64,000 nt of DNA, from NCBI GenBank assembly GCA_009746045.1, contig RPFO01000692.1, positions 383,285-447,284 of the forward strand, given 5' to 3'. The DNA comes from Mesostigma viride. Its lineage: Eukaryota; Streptophyta; Mesostigmatophyceae; Mesostigmatales; Mesostigmataceae. The position numbers and the translations under genes were made by a program. The notes under the pieces are model-generated. The model did no database searches and had not been told where the DNA came from. It saw only the letters and a program-made list of their open reading frames with translations. Below are positions 11,899 to 23,600 of the stretch, one piece after another (positions within the stretch are counted from its first letter, which is position 1; each line of letters starts with the position of its first letter).

Positions 11899-12895
11899 TC
11901 CGTTGCTGCTGCCGTTGCCGTTGCCGCGGGCACCGCCATGCCGTGGGCCACGCCCCCGGCCAGGGGTATGGTATGCGTGGTTGGAGGCAGAGCCAGAATC
12001 TGCAGGGGACGGGAGGCCACCCGTCAGCAGATCTTCAACTTCCATCAGGCGCTGCCGCAGGACCGGAACAGTCTCGACCTCGTCAAGACGGAGGGAGATT
12101 AGCGCGGGCCTGTACTCGGCGCGCAGACCGCTGAGGACGCTGGCAATGAAGGCAGCGACTGGGAACGTAATGCCTGCAGCCTGTAGCTTGGCGTACAGCA
12201 GTTCCGAGCGGTTCACATACGGCTCCACAGTCTCGCGAGCAGTTTGACGAAGTTGGGCCATTTGTTTCCACAAGTCCAGACGCATGGACTTGGTGAGCTT
12301 GCCATGCTCATAGACCTGGATGAGCTTGGTGATGGCCAGACTGCCCAGGCGACGATCCAGGGGGAGCGTCTGCATCAAGGCACGCGCAGGCCCATCGACG
12401 ACGGCCAACAAGGCAACGTAAAGGAGCCGATCCAGTTGCACGTTCTGGACAACACCTGCCAGCACTCCAAGGAGGCCAGCATAAAGGGAAACAAGGCCCA
12501 AGAAATGGTCCTTAAAAGGGATCCACAGCGTCCAATCTGAGCCGGTAAAAACCTTGACCCCACGAACATCCTTCAAAAGCTCCTTGCAAGCCACAAAGGA
12601 GGCTCGGGCGGGGCCCCCCCCCCGTACCGCGGCTCAAACCACCACCGTCAACCGCCGGATTCTCACCGTCGGGAGCACCGTGGGCGGCGTCCTCGTCACC
12701 ACCTGGCGGGTGCAAAGCCAGGGCAGCCAGCCCAGCTGCTGCGTCAAAAAATACTTCGCCTGGGAGACCCGAATCGGTAAGAGTTACGGATGATGCAGTC
12801 AAAGCGGCCAGACCGGCAGCGTCATCGGCATCAAAATCGTTACTGCCAGCAGCGCGACCCGCGGAAGCGACCTGGCTGCGAGTGCCGGAAGCCAT
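7772..12895 (-). pseudogene. copia gag-pol polyprotein, interrupted by two slippage frameshifts
   Basis: One gag-pol reading frame broken twice. The likely start is the ATG at 12895. A poly-G run near 12614-12624 shifts the frame before the gag body (open to 12594). A one-base loss inside the GGCAAC hexamer array near 11862 shifts it again, so the gag ORF ends at 11479 in a spurious frame. In the other frame the zinc knuckle CSVCAKPGHDAATC (CX2CX4HX4C) follows the array and runs straight into pol. The 1258-residue pol part is open throughout: protease VVDTGATYH at about residue 96, integrase with catalytic Asp, Asp and Glu (HCDLLGP, RSDQDAVF, QNGVAER), RT with VHVDDLL in place of YVDD, and RNase H ending LRHKLLGI. 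Both breaks are in slippage-prone tracts, so assembly error is possible. Confidence 0.9.
11800..11935 (-). repeat. GGCAAC hexamer array inside gag
   Basis: Imperfect GGCAAC repeat on the coding strand, encoding Asn-Gly pairs in the correct frame. A missing base near 11862 switches the translation to Thr-Ala pairs, which exposes the frameshift. Confidence 0.85.
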
Positions 12896-13118
12896 TCCAG
12901 CAAAAAAACAGCAAAAAACTCCAGAAAAAAAGGTAACGTTGGCCAATAGATTCCAGCCAGGAATCGAACCAAGCACCTTTCTGTCACGCGCCAGACGGGA
13001 ATCAAACCTCCGCCTACGCTGTCGTCATGCAAGTCTCGCCGAAATACACAAATGTAAAGTCAACCGCGAGCAGAGCCTCGGGAAACGACTTTTACCAGCG
13101 GTAAGCAGGTCGAAAGGC

Positions 13119-13141
13119 GTGCGAACCGCACTCCGATGCCA
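13119..13141 (-). other. Primer-binding site of the copia element
   Basis: On the minus strand TGGCATCGGAGTGCGG lies directly inside the 5' LTR. It begins with TGG, complementary to the CCA end of a tRNA. Which tRNA is used was not determined. Confidence 0.6.
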
Positions 13142-13572
13142 TGTTAGGAGTGAGAAAACAATGTTTGCCACAAAGTTTTACTTTATTTCACTCAGATAAA
13201 AATAAGTCTCAGTCGGCAGCTGGCCGGCTGCTAGTTCCACCACAGGAGTGTGTGAGGTGTGAGGTACTAAGAGAGCAAACAAGGTGCGTAGCTTCGCCTT
13301 TAAACAATTCCAGGCTCAGCTACTGGGTAGCAGTTATGATCTACCTACAACGTGGCCACACCAAACCGGTTCTTTTCTGACTGTGTGGCAGTTACAATCA
13401 TAACGTGATCTCAAGCCAACCATTCACAACCAAAGTTCAAGGTCAGTCACAGAATGACTGGGTCACTTATGGAACAGAACTTAAACATGCGGCACATGCC
13501 CGTTCATGTAGTCCAGAGCTAGCACTAAACTATAAGTACTAGTTTCAGGCAGGTGTGTCGATACTTCTGACA
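13142..13572 (-). repeat. 5' LTR of the copia element
   Basis: 431-bp LTR, upstream copy for the minus-strand element. It should carry the element's promoter and polyadenylation signals. Confidence 0.95.
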
Positions 13573-13577
13573 GTACC

Positions 13578-14353
13578 GTACCGTTCGCAACGCAGCGGTA
13601 CAGAGAAGGCACGGCGACTCATCAGTCATCACGCCCCCCCGGTGCTGGGCACGTCCGTGAACGAAGCTACTAAATGTGTGATACTGCGCGGGAGAATCCT
13701 GTCTGGCCGCACATTCCCTTTTATATCGCTCGCGCTCCGCCAAGTGTGCCGCACGCCCATTCAAGCAGACAAGCACGTTTTAATAATAAATGCCGGCAGT
13801 TTGTTCCTCGAACCTCGACAGTCGACGCACCGCTGGATCGGATCTTGCCGCCCGGCCGCGGCCACGTTTGCCGCATATACGAGCGAACTTGGACTGTGGA
13901 GCGTGCATCACACTAGTCTCGGCGGTATCTGGTCCGCGAAAGGATTGTTGATACTGTAAGCCGCTGTTTGCTGCTATGGTCGCTTCCATCTATTGTTTCG
14001 AGCGTCGAAACATATTCGTCAATTGTGCTATTATACCTATCTCGAAGCACCACAATTGCCCGATTTGATGCACATCCCGCATTCTCGTAAGGGATGGGCT
14101 GTGGGAATGCAGGCATTTGGACCTCACTCATGCGCACAGAAGCTGGTGGCCAAATCGACGGCGAAATTGGCCTGTTACGCAGCATGGGCTTGTTTGGGGA
14201 GTGAAGCCACGAGGGGACCTTGCATCAAGAAAACATGAGCAGGATGGTATGCAAGACTGGGAAAAAATACCTCATGTTTGGTTCGGTCTCGGCTGACGCA
14301 TTTGCTCAAAATCACGGTTTTAGAAGGACCCCAATTTGGCGAGCAAGCCGATA
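13578..14353. promoter_or_regulatory. Right part of the divergent spacer, upstream of the histidine-kinase gene
   Basis: No exon is seen. It should include the promoter and 5'UTR of the gene starting at 14354. The copia insertion places its 5' LTR about 780 bp from that start codon, in the opposite orientation. Confidence 0.4.
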
Positions 14354-17300
14354 ATGGGCGACGACGGCCAATGCGGCCAGCAGGAATTCGAGTTCGAACG
14401 CACTCCGTCCCCGGAAGAGCCCGTTGGGAAACCCAGAATTAAGGCAGGCGGGGAACGCTTCCCCAATGGCGATTCTCCCTCACCGCCCGCCTCTCCCAAG
14501 CCCATGCGGGAGGGCGTCCATGACAGCGACTTGGCCTCGCATGGGCGGTCGGTGGCCCATTCCTACACCGAGGATGCGGACATCCACAAGGATCTGCTGG
14601 AGAAGATGCTTCGCTGCGTGCGGGACAGCGTGTGCGTGGTGGACAGCCAGGGAACCATCCTCGCCGTCAACGTCATGTGGCGCCGCACCTTCGCGGCGCG
14701 CGACGCGAATTTCCAGACGGGCCTCGTCCTGGGCGACGTCGGTTGGAGCTACATCAACCTATGCCGCGCGGCAGACAACGAGCTAAACGGTACTAATGCT
14801 GGCATCTCCAACGCCGTCGCCGGCATCTCGGCGGTGCTCGCAAAGACGCGCAACCATTTCCGAGGCGAGTTCCACGTCCCGGTCGGCCCGCTCCAGCGCC
14901 AGGGGCGCGCCGGCGATCCGACCAGCGGCCAGCTCTGGTTCCTGGTTACCGCAGGCGCATTTGCGGGCTCTGGCGGCCGGTCACGCGACATTGTGATAAC
15001 GCAGACCGACGTCACGGAGAGCAAGGCGGCAGCGGCGCGCGTAGCCAGGCTGGCGCGGCAGCTGCACCGCGAGCGCAAGCAGAAATTGGACAAGTTCGAG
15101 CGAATGGTCGATGACCTGCGAGACCCGCTGCACGGCATCGTGGGAATGTGGGTGGAGGAGCCTTGACCGCTGCTATATTGCTATTTGTAGTTGAAATTTT
15201 CAGTACTGCACGGACTTGTGGGCATGTGTGTGGGTGTGTCTGTGATTGTTTGCTGTTGATGTATCGTTTGATTTATTTTCAGTGTGCTGTTTTGATGATG
15301 CTTCAAGTATTAGCGCAGGTGGCATGGCATGGTAGGAATGCACATTGGTTCTGGTTGTTGCCGTTGTTGAAATGTCAACGGTTCTATTTACTCTTGAGTT
15401 GGATAACTTAGGTGCCAGCGCCCACGGCACACGTCATTGTGGCCGTGTGGGTGGCCACGTGGATGTTGCCATCGCTCGGTTCCTGTAAAGTTGGGGGATG
15501 ATCCCATCGCGAGCGTGTGCGCCGCGTCACTGTGGGCGTGTGGGTGGGTGGGTGGGTGGGTGGGTGGGTGGGTGGGTGGGTGGGTGGGCGTTGTGGGTGC
15601 GCGCGTGTCATGATTCGCCATCATTTATCGAAAATAGGCTGTATAGTGTGGGCTTGGGGTTGTCGGTAACTGTTGCCAGAATACTAACGCAACACAGGAC
15701 AGACGTGGTCCTCCAGCTCCCCCGCCTGGCCGGCACGATCAGCATCACGTTCACTACGTCACTATCACCATGCATCACCCTGCATGCACCATGCAAAAGA
15801 TTCCTCGCGCAATGCGTTGTGGAGATGAACGGTCCTCCTGCCCCTTTGCCATCGCCATCGCCATCACCATCGCCATCGCCATCGCCATCGCCATCGCCAT
15901 CGCCATCGCCATCGCCATCGCCATCGCCATCGCCATCGCCATCGCCATCGCCATCGCCATCGCCATCGCCATCGCCATCGCCATCGCCATCGCCATCGCC
16001 ATCGCCATCGCCATCGCCATCGCCATCGCCATCGCCATCGCTGCCACTATTGTTGTGCATGCGCCCACCATACAGCGTTCCAACAGCACAGTGTACCTGC
16101 TGCCCTGGACAGTCCACATACATTTGCATGGGTGCCCCACGCCCTTGTTGCAACACCCTGCCCTCAGGCTGGGTATAGTTTTTTGCGTCGTGTTCATGTT
16201 CCCATGTGCTTGCACTGTACGCTTGTACTTGCACCCTCGCGCGAGCGCAGGCTGGAGATCGCGCGCGGCGGCAGCGTGAGCCAGGGCGTGCGCGACTGTC
16301 TGCAATCTATATCGCAATGGGCCGCGTCACTCAAGCAAACAGCGCAGCTGATGACCGAGTTCCTGGATGAAGAGAAGGTGAGGGGGGATATGCCTATCTA
16401 CTGAGTTCCTGGATGAAGAGAAGGTGAGGGGGGGATATGCCTATCTACTGAGTTCCTGGATGAAGAGAAGGTGAGGGGGGATATGCCTATCTACTGAGTT
16501 CCTGGATGAAGAGAAGGTGAGGGGGGATATGCCTATCTACTGAGTTCCTGGATGAAGAGAAGGTGAGGGGGGATATGCCTATCTATTGAGTTCCTGGATG
16601 AAGAGAAGGTGAGGGGGGGATATGCCTATCTACTGAGTTCCTGGATGAATAGAAGGTGGAGGGGGATATGCCTATCTACTGAGTTCGTGGATGAAGAGAA
16701 GGTGAGGGGGGATATGCCTATTGGACGAGAAGGTTGAGGGGGGGTAGCGTTATTGGACTTGGGGTAGAGGTTTGGAGGAGGAGAGGGTGAGGATGGAGGT
16801 GGTGCTGGGGCACAGAGACCATGAGGGTGGGTAGATTGAATGAGGGGGTGTCCTTAGTGGGCAGGCAAACTGAGGGTGGGAGGCTGTATTGGGACGATGG
16901 GGTGGAGGTGAATTCCTTGACAAGGAGAAGCTGAGGGGCGTTTGGTTATGTGTTATGGAGATTTATCTATTTGGGTGTGAGATTATTGGGTGAGGGAGAG
17001 GTGACAACGTGAGTATGTATGTATGTCTTGATGTGGGATGAAGGAGAGGTGACACTGGTTGTGTCGGACACTGACAAGGTAAACGGATGAAGGGTTTTGG
17101 GGGATAACGACAAGTTGAGCAAGGATTTTTTTGGCGCGCGCGCGAAGGCGGTTCGATTCATTTGCATGTTTTTCAAGCAGAGAGGGAATGCACTCCAGGC
17201 CAATGGTTGTTGGGCTTTTATGTGTAGCTGCATGGTGGGCAACCCCTCATCCCCTCCACCACTCTACACACGCACACACAGACAGACAGACTCCACACCC

Positions 17301-20300
17301 CACACCCCACACCCTAACATGCCCAGGCTGCCACCTGGCCATTTCCATCACTACGACCACGGTTGGACACCCATTGTCCTGGAGCACCAACCAATCACTA
17401 AAAACAACCTGGTCTTCTTAGAGCACATTCTGGCCCCCCGGAACGTGCTGCCATAGACCCCCCCAGAACGTAGGCTACCCTACACGTAGCGGAGCAACGA
17501 CTGCCCCCATGTTGCTGCCCTGCACCTCCCACCTGGATCTGCTGGTGGATCCCATGGAGTGTGTGCATGGCTATGCCTTGGCGTGTGCCACCTGCTAGCG
17601 CTATCTGCCTGTCTCCGCCGCCACCACCGCCGCCGCTAACGCCAACGCCAACGCCACCACCAACGCCACCACCAACGCCGCCGCTGCCGCCGCCACCACC
17701 GCCAACGCCGCCACCACCACCACCACCACCACCACCACCACCACCACCACCACCACCACCACCACCACCACCACCACCACCACCACCACCACCACCACCA
17801 CCACCACCACCACCACCACCACCACCACCACCACCACCACCACCACCACAAGGACAACAACAACAACCACAACGATGCAAACAGAACGTGCTGGTGGAAT
17901 AATCGGAGTGCGCGTTCTGCTGCCCTACATCACACACCCTAACATCATTTGGCTGCTACTGCCACCTGGCCATCTTCCCCCACACACACACCACCCCGCC
18001 CCACCCCACCACAACCCAACCCAACCCAACCCAACCCAACCCAACCCAACCCAACCCAACCCAACCCAACCCAACCCAACCCAACCCAACCCAACCCAAC
18101 CCAACCCAACCCAACCCAACCCAACCCAACCCAACCCAACCCAACCCAACCCAACCCAACCCAACCCCACCGCACCCCCCCACCCAACCCCACCCGACCC
18201 CACCCGACCCCACCCGACCCCACCCGACCCCACCCCACCCCACCCCACCCCACCCCACCCCCAGAATGTGTTGTTGGAGCAAATGGAGCGCGCAGTGGCC
18301 GAAGAGGCCGAGGAAGGTGGGGGGTTGGATCCACCGGCCGATTTCCGGCCGCGCCTGGTGGTCGACATGCTGGTTAAGTCGGTGCGTCACACAATATAAT
18401 AGCCGTATTGTGACCGCAACGTGGTGTAGCGCCCTGATAATGCGCCAGGTGGTCGACATGCTGCCCAAATCGGCGCGTCAGTATCTCTTTGCAGGGACGG
18501 CAGCGTGGTTTAGTGTGGATTAGTGTCCTCTGGTCCTGGGGCCGCCAGGGGCTGGAGACCGTACTCAACTTGAGGTGCCTTGATGGGGTGGTGGTTTTAG
18601 TGATGCAGTGACGACATCGCAGTGTCGGATGTCGTGGGCGTGGCCACCCTGATGCTGTCAGGGTATACAATCTGTTCTCTATTGTCGTATATCTATAGTG
18701 AGTATGATTCGCTGGTACCGCGTGCTGCTTGGGACTGTACTGGGCAGCGCCAGATGTTCAACCCGTTGGTGAGCCGAGTAGGGAGTTTCGGGGGATTGTT
18801 GGGGCATGGTTTGGTGTCGGATGCACCCTTGAGAGATGCGCCCATCAGCAGATGTGGAAGCAACAGGTTTATGAGCAATACATGTGAGCAATACATGCAA
18901 GCATCGTCGCAACGACAAAGGATTTCATACCACATTGAAGTAGCTGTAGCTCTGCTGGTGTGAGCATCGCGTTCAGGCAGTAAGAAAATGTATTTGTGCC
19001 CGAGTGCCTTCCTCACGGGCTTTCCCCGGTCACGTGTGGTTGCGGTCCATCGCGCCCATCATTTGTCCTTTGGGGATTGTGTTTTACCCCTGGGTATGCC
19101 CGTAAAAATTTCATTTAATCCTTTGTCCCCACTGCCGCATAATCCCACTCGGCCAAGCAAGCAAACAAGCTAGCAAATGTTCAAACAAACGAACGAGCTA
19201 GCAAATGTTCAAGTAAACGAGCAAGTAAGCGAGCAAGCAAACGAGCTAGCGAATGAGCAGCCATATGAGCAGGCAAATGAGCAAGCAAACGAGCTAGCAC
19301 ATGTTCAAGCAAAGGATTAAGCAAATGAGCATGCAGAGGAGCATGCAAATGAACATGCAAATGAGCAAGCAAACAATTAAGCATGTGAGCAAGCAAATAG
19401 GAAGCATATAAACAAATACATCCAGCCGACTGTTCTACAGGTCTTTCACCCTTCCACCCGGCAGCTTCATGGGAAGTTCTTCCCTAAGTTCATGCTTACA
19501 GTTTGAGCTCACCAACCCCCCTGCGGTGCGCCCCCCTCCCCCATCACCTGCAGGTGGCCCCCTACGCGCACAACAAGGGTGTGGACCTGTGGGTGGCCTT
19601 CTCCCCCGCGGTGCCCCACGTGCTGCACGGACGCGCGGCCTACGTCCACAAAGTGCTCGGCTACCTGATCGAGAATGCCGTCAACGCCACATCCAAGGGG
19701 GACGTCTGTGTGACCATCGGGGTGACGTCGGCCAGTGGCAATGGAGTACAAGGCACCGCATCCGCGGGCTCCTCCCAGCAGGGCACCGCGCAGGCCTCTC
19801 CGTACGCCTCAATACGGGACCCGTCCATCTTGGGCCATTCGACATCGTTCACCAACTCATCGCTGGCAAACTCTTCCCTGCTCGCGGCCTCATCGTCCGG
19901 CTTCATGCTCCCCAACGCGTCCACAAACACCAACGCGTCGTCCCAGGGCCTCTCTTCCATGACAAGCGGCAACAACTCCGCCAGCATCAGCCACAACTCG
20001 GCCAGCATTGCCATCGACACCTCCTCCTCCGCCTTGTCCGCCTCGGGTCCCCCTTCCTCTGCTATCCTCATCCCCAGCCCTTCCATGGGTCGCTTTGGGG
20101 CCATGCAAGCGCGAACTGACCCACCTGGGGGCGGTCCAAGCACAGGCCCCGGCCTCTCGCGCCGCAGCTCACTGGACTCGCTCATGGAGGCGTCGGACGG
20201 CGAGGACTGGGAGCTGGCGGACGCGGCCTCGCGCTCGGTGGTGCTCGAGTTCCGCGTGGAGGACAGCGGATGCGGTGGGTGGACCCTTGCCCCATGTACT

Positions 20301-20607
20301 TCCTTACTTTTACTTAAGATAACGGATGCCGTGGGTAGACCCTTGTCCCATGTGATGGCTTGCTTCAATCATGTCTTTTTTATTTTCGTAAGTATTTGCT
20401 TCATTTTCTTAATTCTCTCCCTCCCTCCCTCCCTCCCTCCTCCCTCCCTCCCTCCCTCCCTCCCTCCCTCCCTCCCTCCCTCCCTCCCTCCCTCCCTCCC
20501 TCCCTCCCTCCCTCCCTCCCTCCCTCCCTCCCTCCCCCTCCCTCCCTCCCTCCCTCCCTCCCTCCCTCCCTCCCTCCCTCCCTCCCTCCCTCCCTGCCTC
20601 CCTCCCT

Positions 20608-20638
<31 letters not shown>

Positions 20639-23600
20639 CTCCCCCTCCGCGCATCCTTCCTTTTTCCTTTCTTACCAGCGGACCGATGGACTTTATGACC
20701 TACCTGCTCGCTTTTTCTCATTCCCAGCCCTCTGTGGTGGCTTGGCCCCTGTTCGTGCATTGCCGGGCCCTTCTTGTCCCTGTTACCCCCACCACTGGCA
20801 CGCGCAGGCTGGACTCCCAACCCTCTTAGCTATCCATGTCTACACACGCCTCCCCTTGTCCACTGGCACAGGCCGAGTCAGCCCCTTCTCCTCTTCCTTG
20901 TGCTGACTCCCCCATCGCTTGCCCCCTCCCTTTCCCCCATCGCTTCCTGTCTCCCGACGCTGCCCTTTCCCCACTTGTTGGCCCCACGACTTTTGTGCCA
21001 GAACTTTGCATTGCTACCCCTGAAGTGCCCCCACTTTCCCCGTGCCTTGTCCCTCACTGCTGCCACCCGCACGTTCCCCACCCCCGTCCCTTGTCCCTCA
21101 CTGCTGCCACCCACACGTTCCCCACCCCCGTCCCTTGTCCCTCACTGCTGCCACCCGCACGTTCCCCACCCCCGTCCCTTGTCCCTCACTGCTGCCACCC
21201 GCACATTCCCCACCACGCCTGCCACCCGCAGGCATCGCGGGCAGCGTCCAGCAAGAGCTATCCCGTGGCCTGCGCCGGGGGGACCCCTACTCCTCAAAAC
21301 ACTTTGGGCGCGGGCTGACCACGGCCCTGGCGATCGTGTCGCAGGCCGGGGGGCGCATCCTGTTTGACAGCAAGGTCGGCGCGGGGACGACCTTCCGCTT
21401 CACGCTGCCGTTTGAGTTGCCCGCGCCACCCACACCCACCGTGGGCAGCGGGCACAGCATGTGGGAGCGGAATGGGAGTGGAAGCGAGAGCGCCAGGGAC
21501 AGGGACAGGGAGGGGGAGGCCCTGCACAGCGCTCGCAGCGACCCGACGCCGCTCCTGCAAGCGGCTGCCGCATCGGGCGTGCCTTCCGCTTGCCAGCCAG
21601 AGCTGCCACCTGGCCGAGGGGACGGTGCCCCCATGGCCAGCGGGGCCGGCGCGGGGGGCGGTGGCAGCGGGGTGCCACCGACCAGCTTGCCCTCGGACAT
21701 TCAGGTGCTGGTGGCGTTGGACAGCGTGCGCGGCCGCACGCTGCTGCAGGTGAGGGGGGAGGAGTGCCCAGTGGCGAGGTTTAGTGACCGGACAAGGCCA
21801 GTGGAGTGTCCAGTGGCGTGGTGTGGTGACCGGACAAGGCTTGGTAGTGACCGGACAAGGCGAGTGGAGTGTCCAGTGGCGTGGTATAGTGACCCGACAA
21901 GGCTAGTGGAGTGTCCAGTGGCGTGGTGTGGTGACCGGACAAGGCTAGTGCGGTAGCGAGAGAAGCACCGCGGGATGCTGCCAGTTCGCGCCGGGGGCGG
22001 CCGATGGGGTCACCTTACTCCCTGTCATTTTGGATGGCATGCCAGGGGGGGGGTTACACAGCCACGCTCGTATTCGTCAAGGGAATCGAGTGAGGTGTTC
22101 CCATGCCCATGGGTGCAGCTGCACGCTTTGCCCCGCAACCGTGTCATTTGCCAAGGGATAGGGGAAACCTTGCGAGGCGGAAGCACGACATCTCCTCTTG
22201 GTACCCTCGCCCTTGTCCTTGCCCACCCGTGGCGTCTCATGCGGTGTTGAACCCCCGCTCCCCCTTGGTTGCCGTGAGTACATCGGTCAACCTTGCCGTG
22301 AGTATGTCTGTCTCTCCCTTGCCGTGTGGGTACCTATCTTGCTCTTACTAACCCCAGGCACGGATGGGTGGATGACGGGTGTCCGGTGTCTGATCACAGC
22401 CCATGCAATTCCCTCCATGTTCGCGTGGAAACGTCATCCCCTGTGCCCCTGGGCGTTGCTGGCGTACGCGTTGGTTGGCTGATTCGTCACTCCGCGTCCC
22501 CGTACCTTTTCACTTGCACGATATTTGCCGTATCTCCCCTCCCCCCCAACCCCCCTGCCCCCCCCCCTCCCCCCAACCCCTGCCCCCCTCCCCCCAAGCC
22601 CTGCCCCCCCCCTCCCCCCAAACCGCCTGCCCCCCTCCTCCCCAAACCCCCTGCCCCCCCTCCGCCCAAACCCCCTTCCCCCCCTCCCCCCAAGCCGCCT
22701 GCCCCCTCCTCCCCAAACCCCCTGCCCCCCCCTCCCCCCAAACCCCCTGCCCCCCTCCCCCCAAACCCCCTTCCCCCCTCCCCCGCCACCCCCTGCCTCC
22801 CCCCTCCCCCCAAACCTCCTGCCCCCCCAAACCCCCTGCCCCCCCCCTCCCCCCCAAACCCCCTGCCCCCCCTTCCCCAATCCCCCTGCCCCCCCCAACC
22901 CCCTGCCCCCCCCTCCCCCCAAGCCGCCTGCCCACCTCCTCCCCAAACCCCCTGCCCCCCCCCTCCCCCCAAACCCCTGCCCCCCCTCCCCCAAACCCCC
23001 TGCCCCCTCCCTCCCCCCAAACCTCCTGCCCCCCCCCCCCAAACCCCCTGCCCCCCCCTCCCCCCTGCCCCCAGGCTCTTCTGGAGCACTGGGGCGCGCG
23101 AGAGGTCATCTTTGCGTCGCAAGCTGACGCGCTCGCGCACGCGGTGGCCGAGTTTTGCCGCGCGCCCAACGGCTGTGCCGCCAACGTCACGCTGCTACTA
23201 GACCTGGCCATGCCCTCGCTGCCGCCCCTCGTCCCTGCCCTCATCGAGCTCAAGGCCAAGGGGGGGCGCTTTGTGGGGCTGGTCAAGGCGGGGCGGACCG
23301 GGATTCAAGAGGCGGAGCGGCTGTTTGTGGACTGCCGGTTGGGGCTCGTGGTCACACGACCTTGGAACGCGGAAGAGCTGCTGCAGGTGGGTGTAGACTC
23401 TATGCACCGCCTCCTTAATATTTAAGATTCTCAGGTTTAAGGACCCTGGATTTGTGGATTTCTTGTTTTAAGGTTGCAGGGCTGGTTTGGGGCAAAAAGA
23501 TCTTAAAGTAGGTAGGAAAAGCCGCCAAGTCCTGGTCAGTGGTGCGGGACACACATTTTGTACTCAGGTTTACCGCCTCAGGTTTTATGATCCTAGAGGT

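Larger units (their letters stand above)
7195..13577 (-). mobile_element. Ty1/copia LTR retrotransposon with 5-bp target-site duplication
   Basis: Nearly full-length element of 6373 bp (7200-13572), in minus orientation. It is flanked by the direct repeat GTACC at 7195-7199 and 13573-13577. The two 431-bp LTRs begin TG and end CA, and by eye differ at a single base (C near 7308, G near 13250), so the insertion is recent. Domain order is gag, protease, integrase, reverse transcriptase, RNase H, the Ty1/copia order. A primer-binding site and polypurine tract sit where expected. It lies in the promoter region shared by ALYREF and the histidine-kinase gene. Confidence 0.95.

Noticed and set aside
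11479-12594. Separate gag protein ending with a Thr-Ala-rich tail
   Set aside because: The Thr-Ala tail results from a one-base slip in the GGCAAC array. The other frame restores the zinc knuckle and joins pol.
15498-16317. Open frames of Pro-Ser, Ala-Ile, Asp-Gly and Met-Ala repeats
   Set aside because: Readings of the (GCCATC)n array. An ice-binding or antifreeze-like repeat protein was considered, but the array has no initiating context and lies in an intron.
17398-17937. Open frames of poly-Gly, poly-Pro, poly-Val and poly-Trp
   Set aside because: All are translations of the (CCA)n array in six frames, inside an intron.
19503-20906. Single 467-codon exon for the ATPase part
   Set aside because: The frame runs into the (CCCT)n array. 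The conserved G1 box is cut exactly at a GTGGGT donor at 20275 and resumes in phase at 21232.
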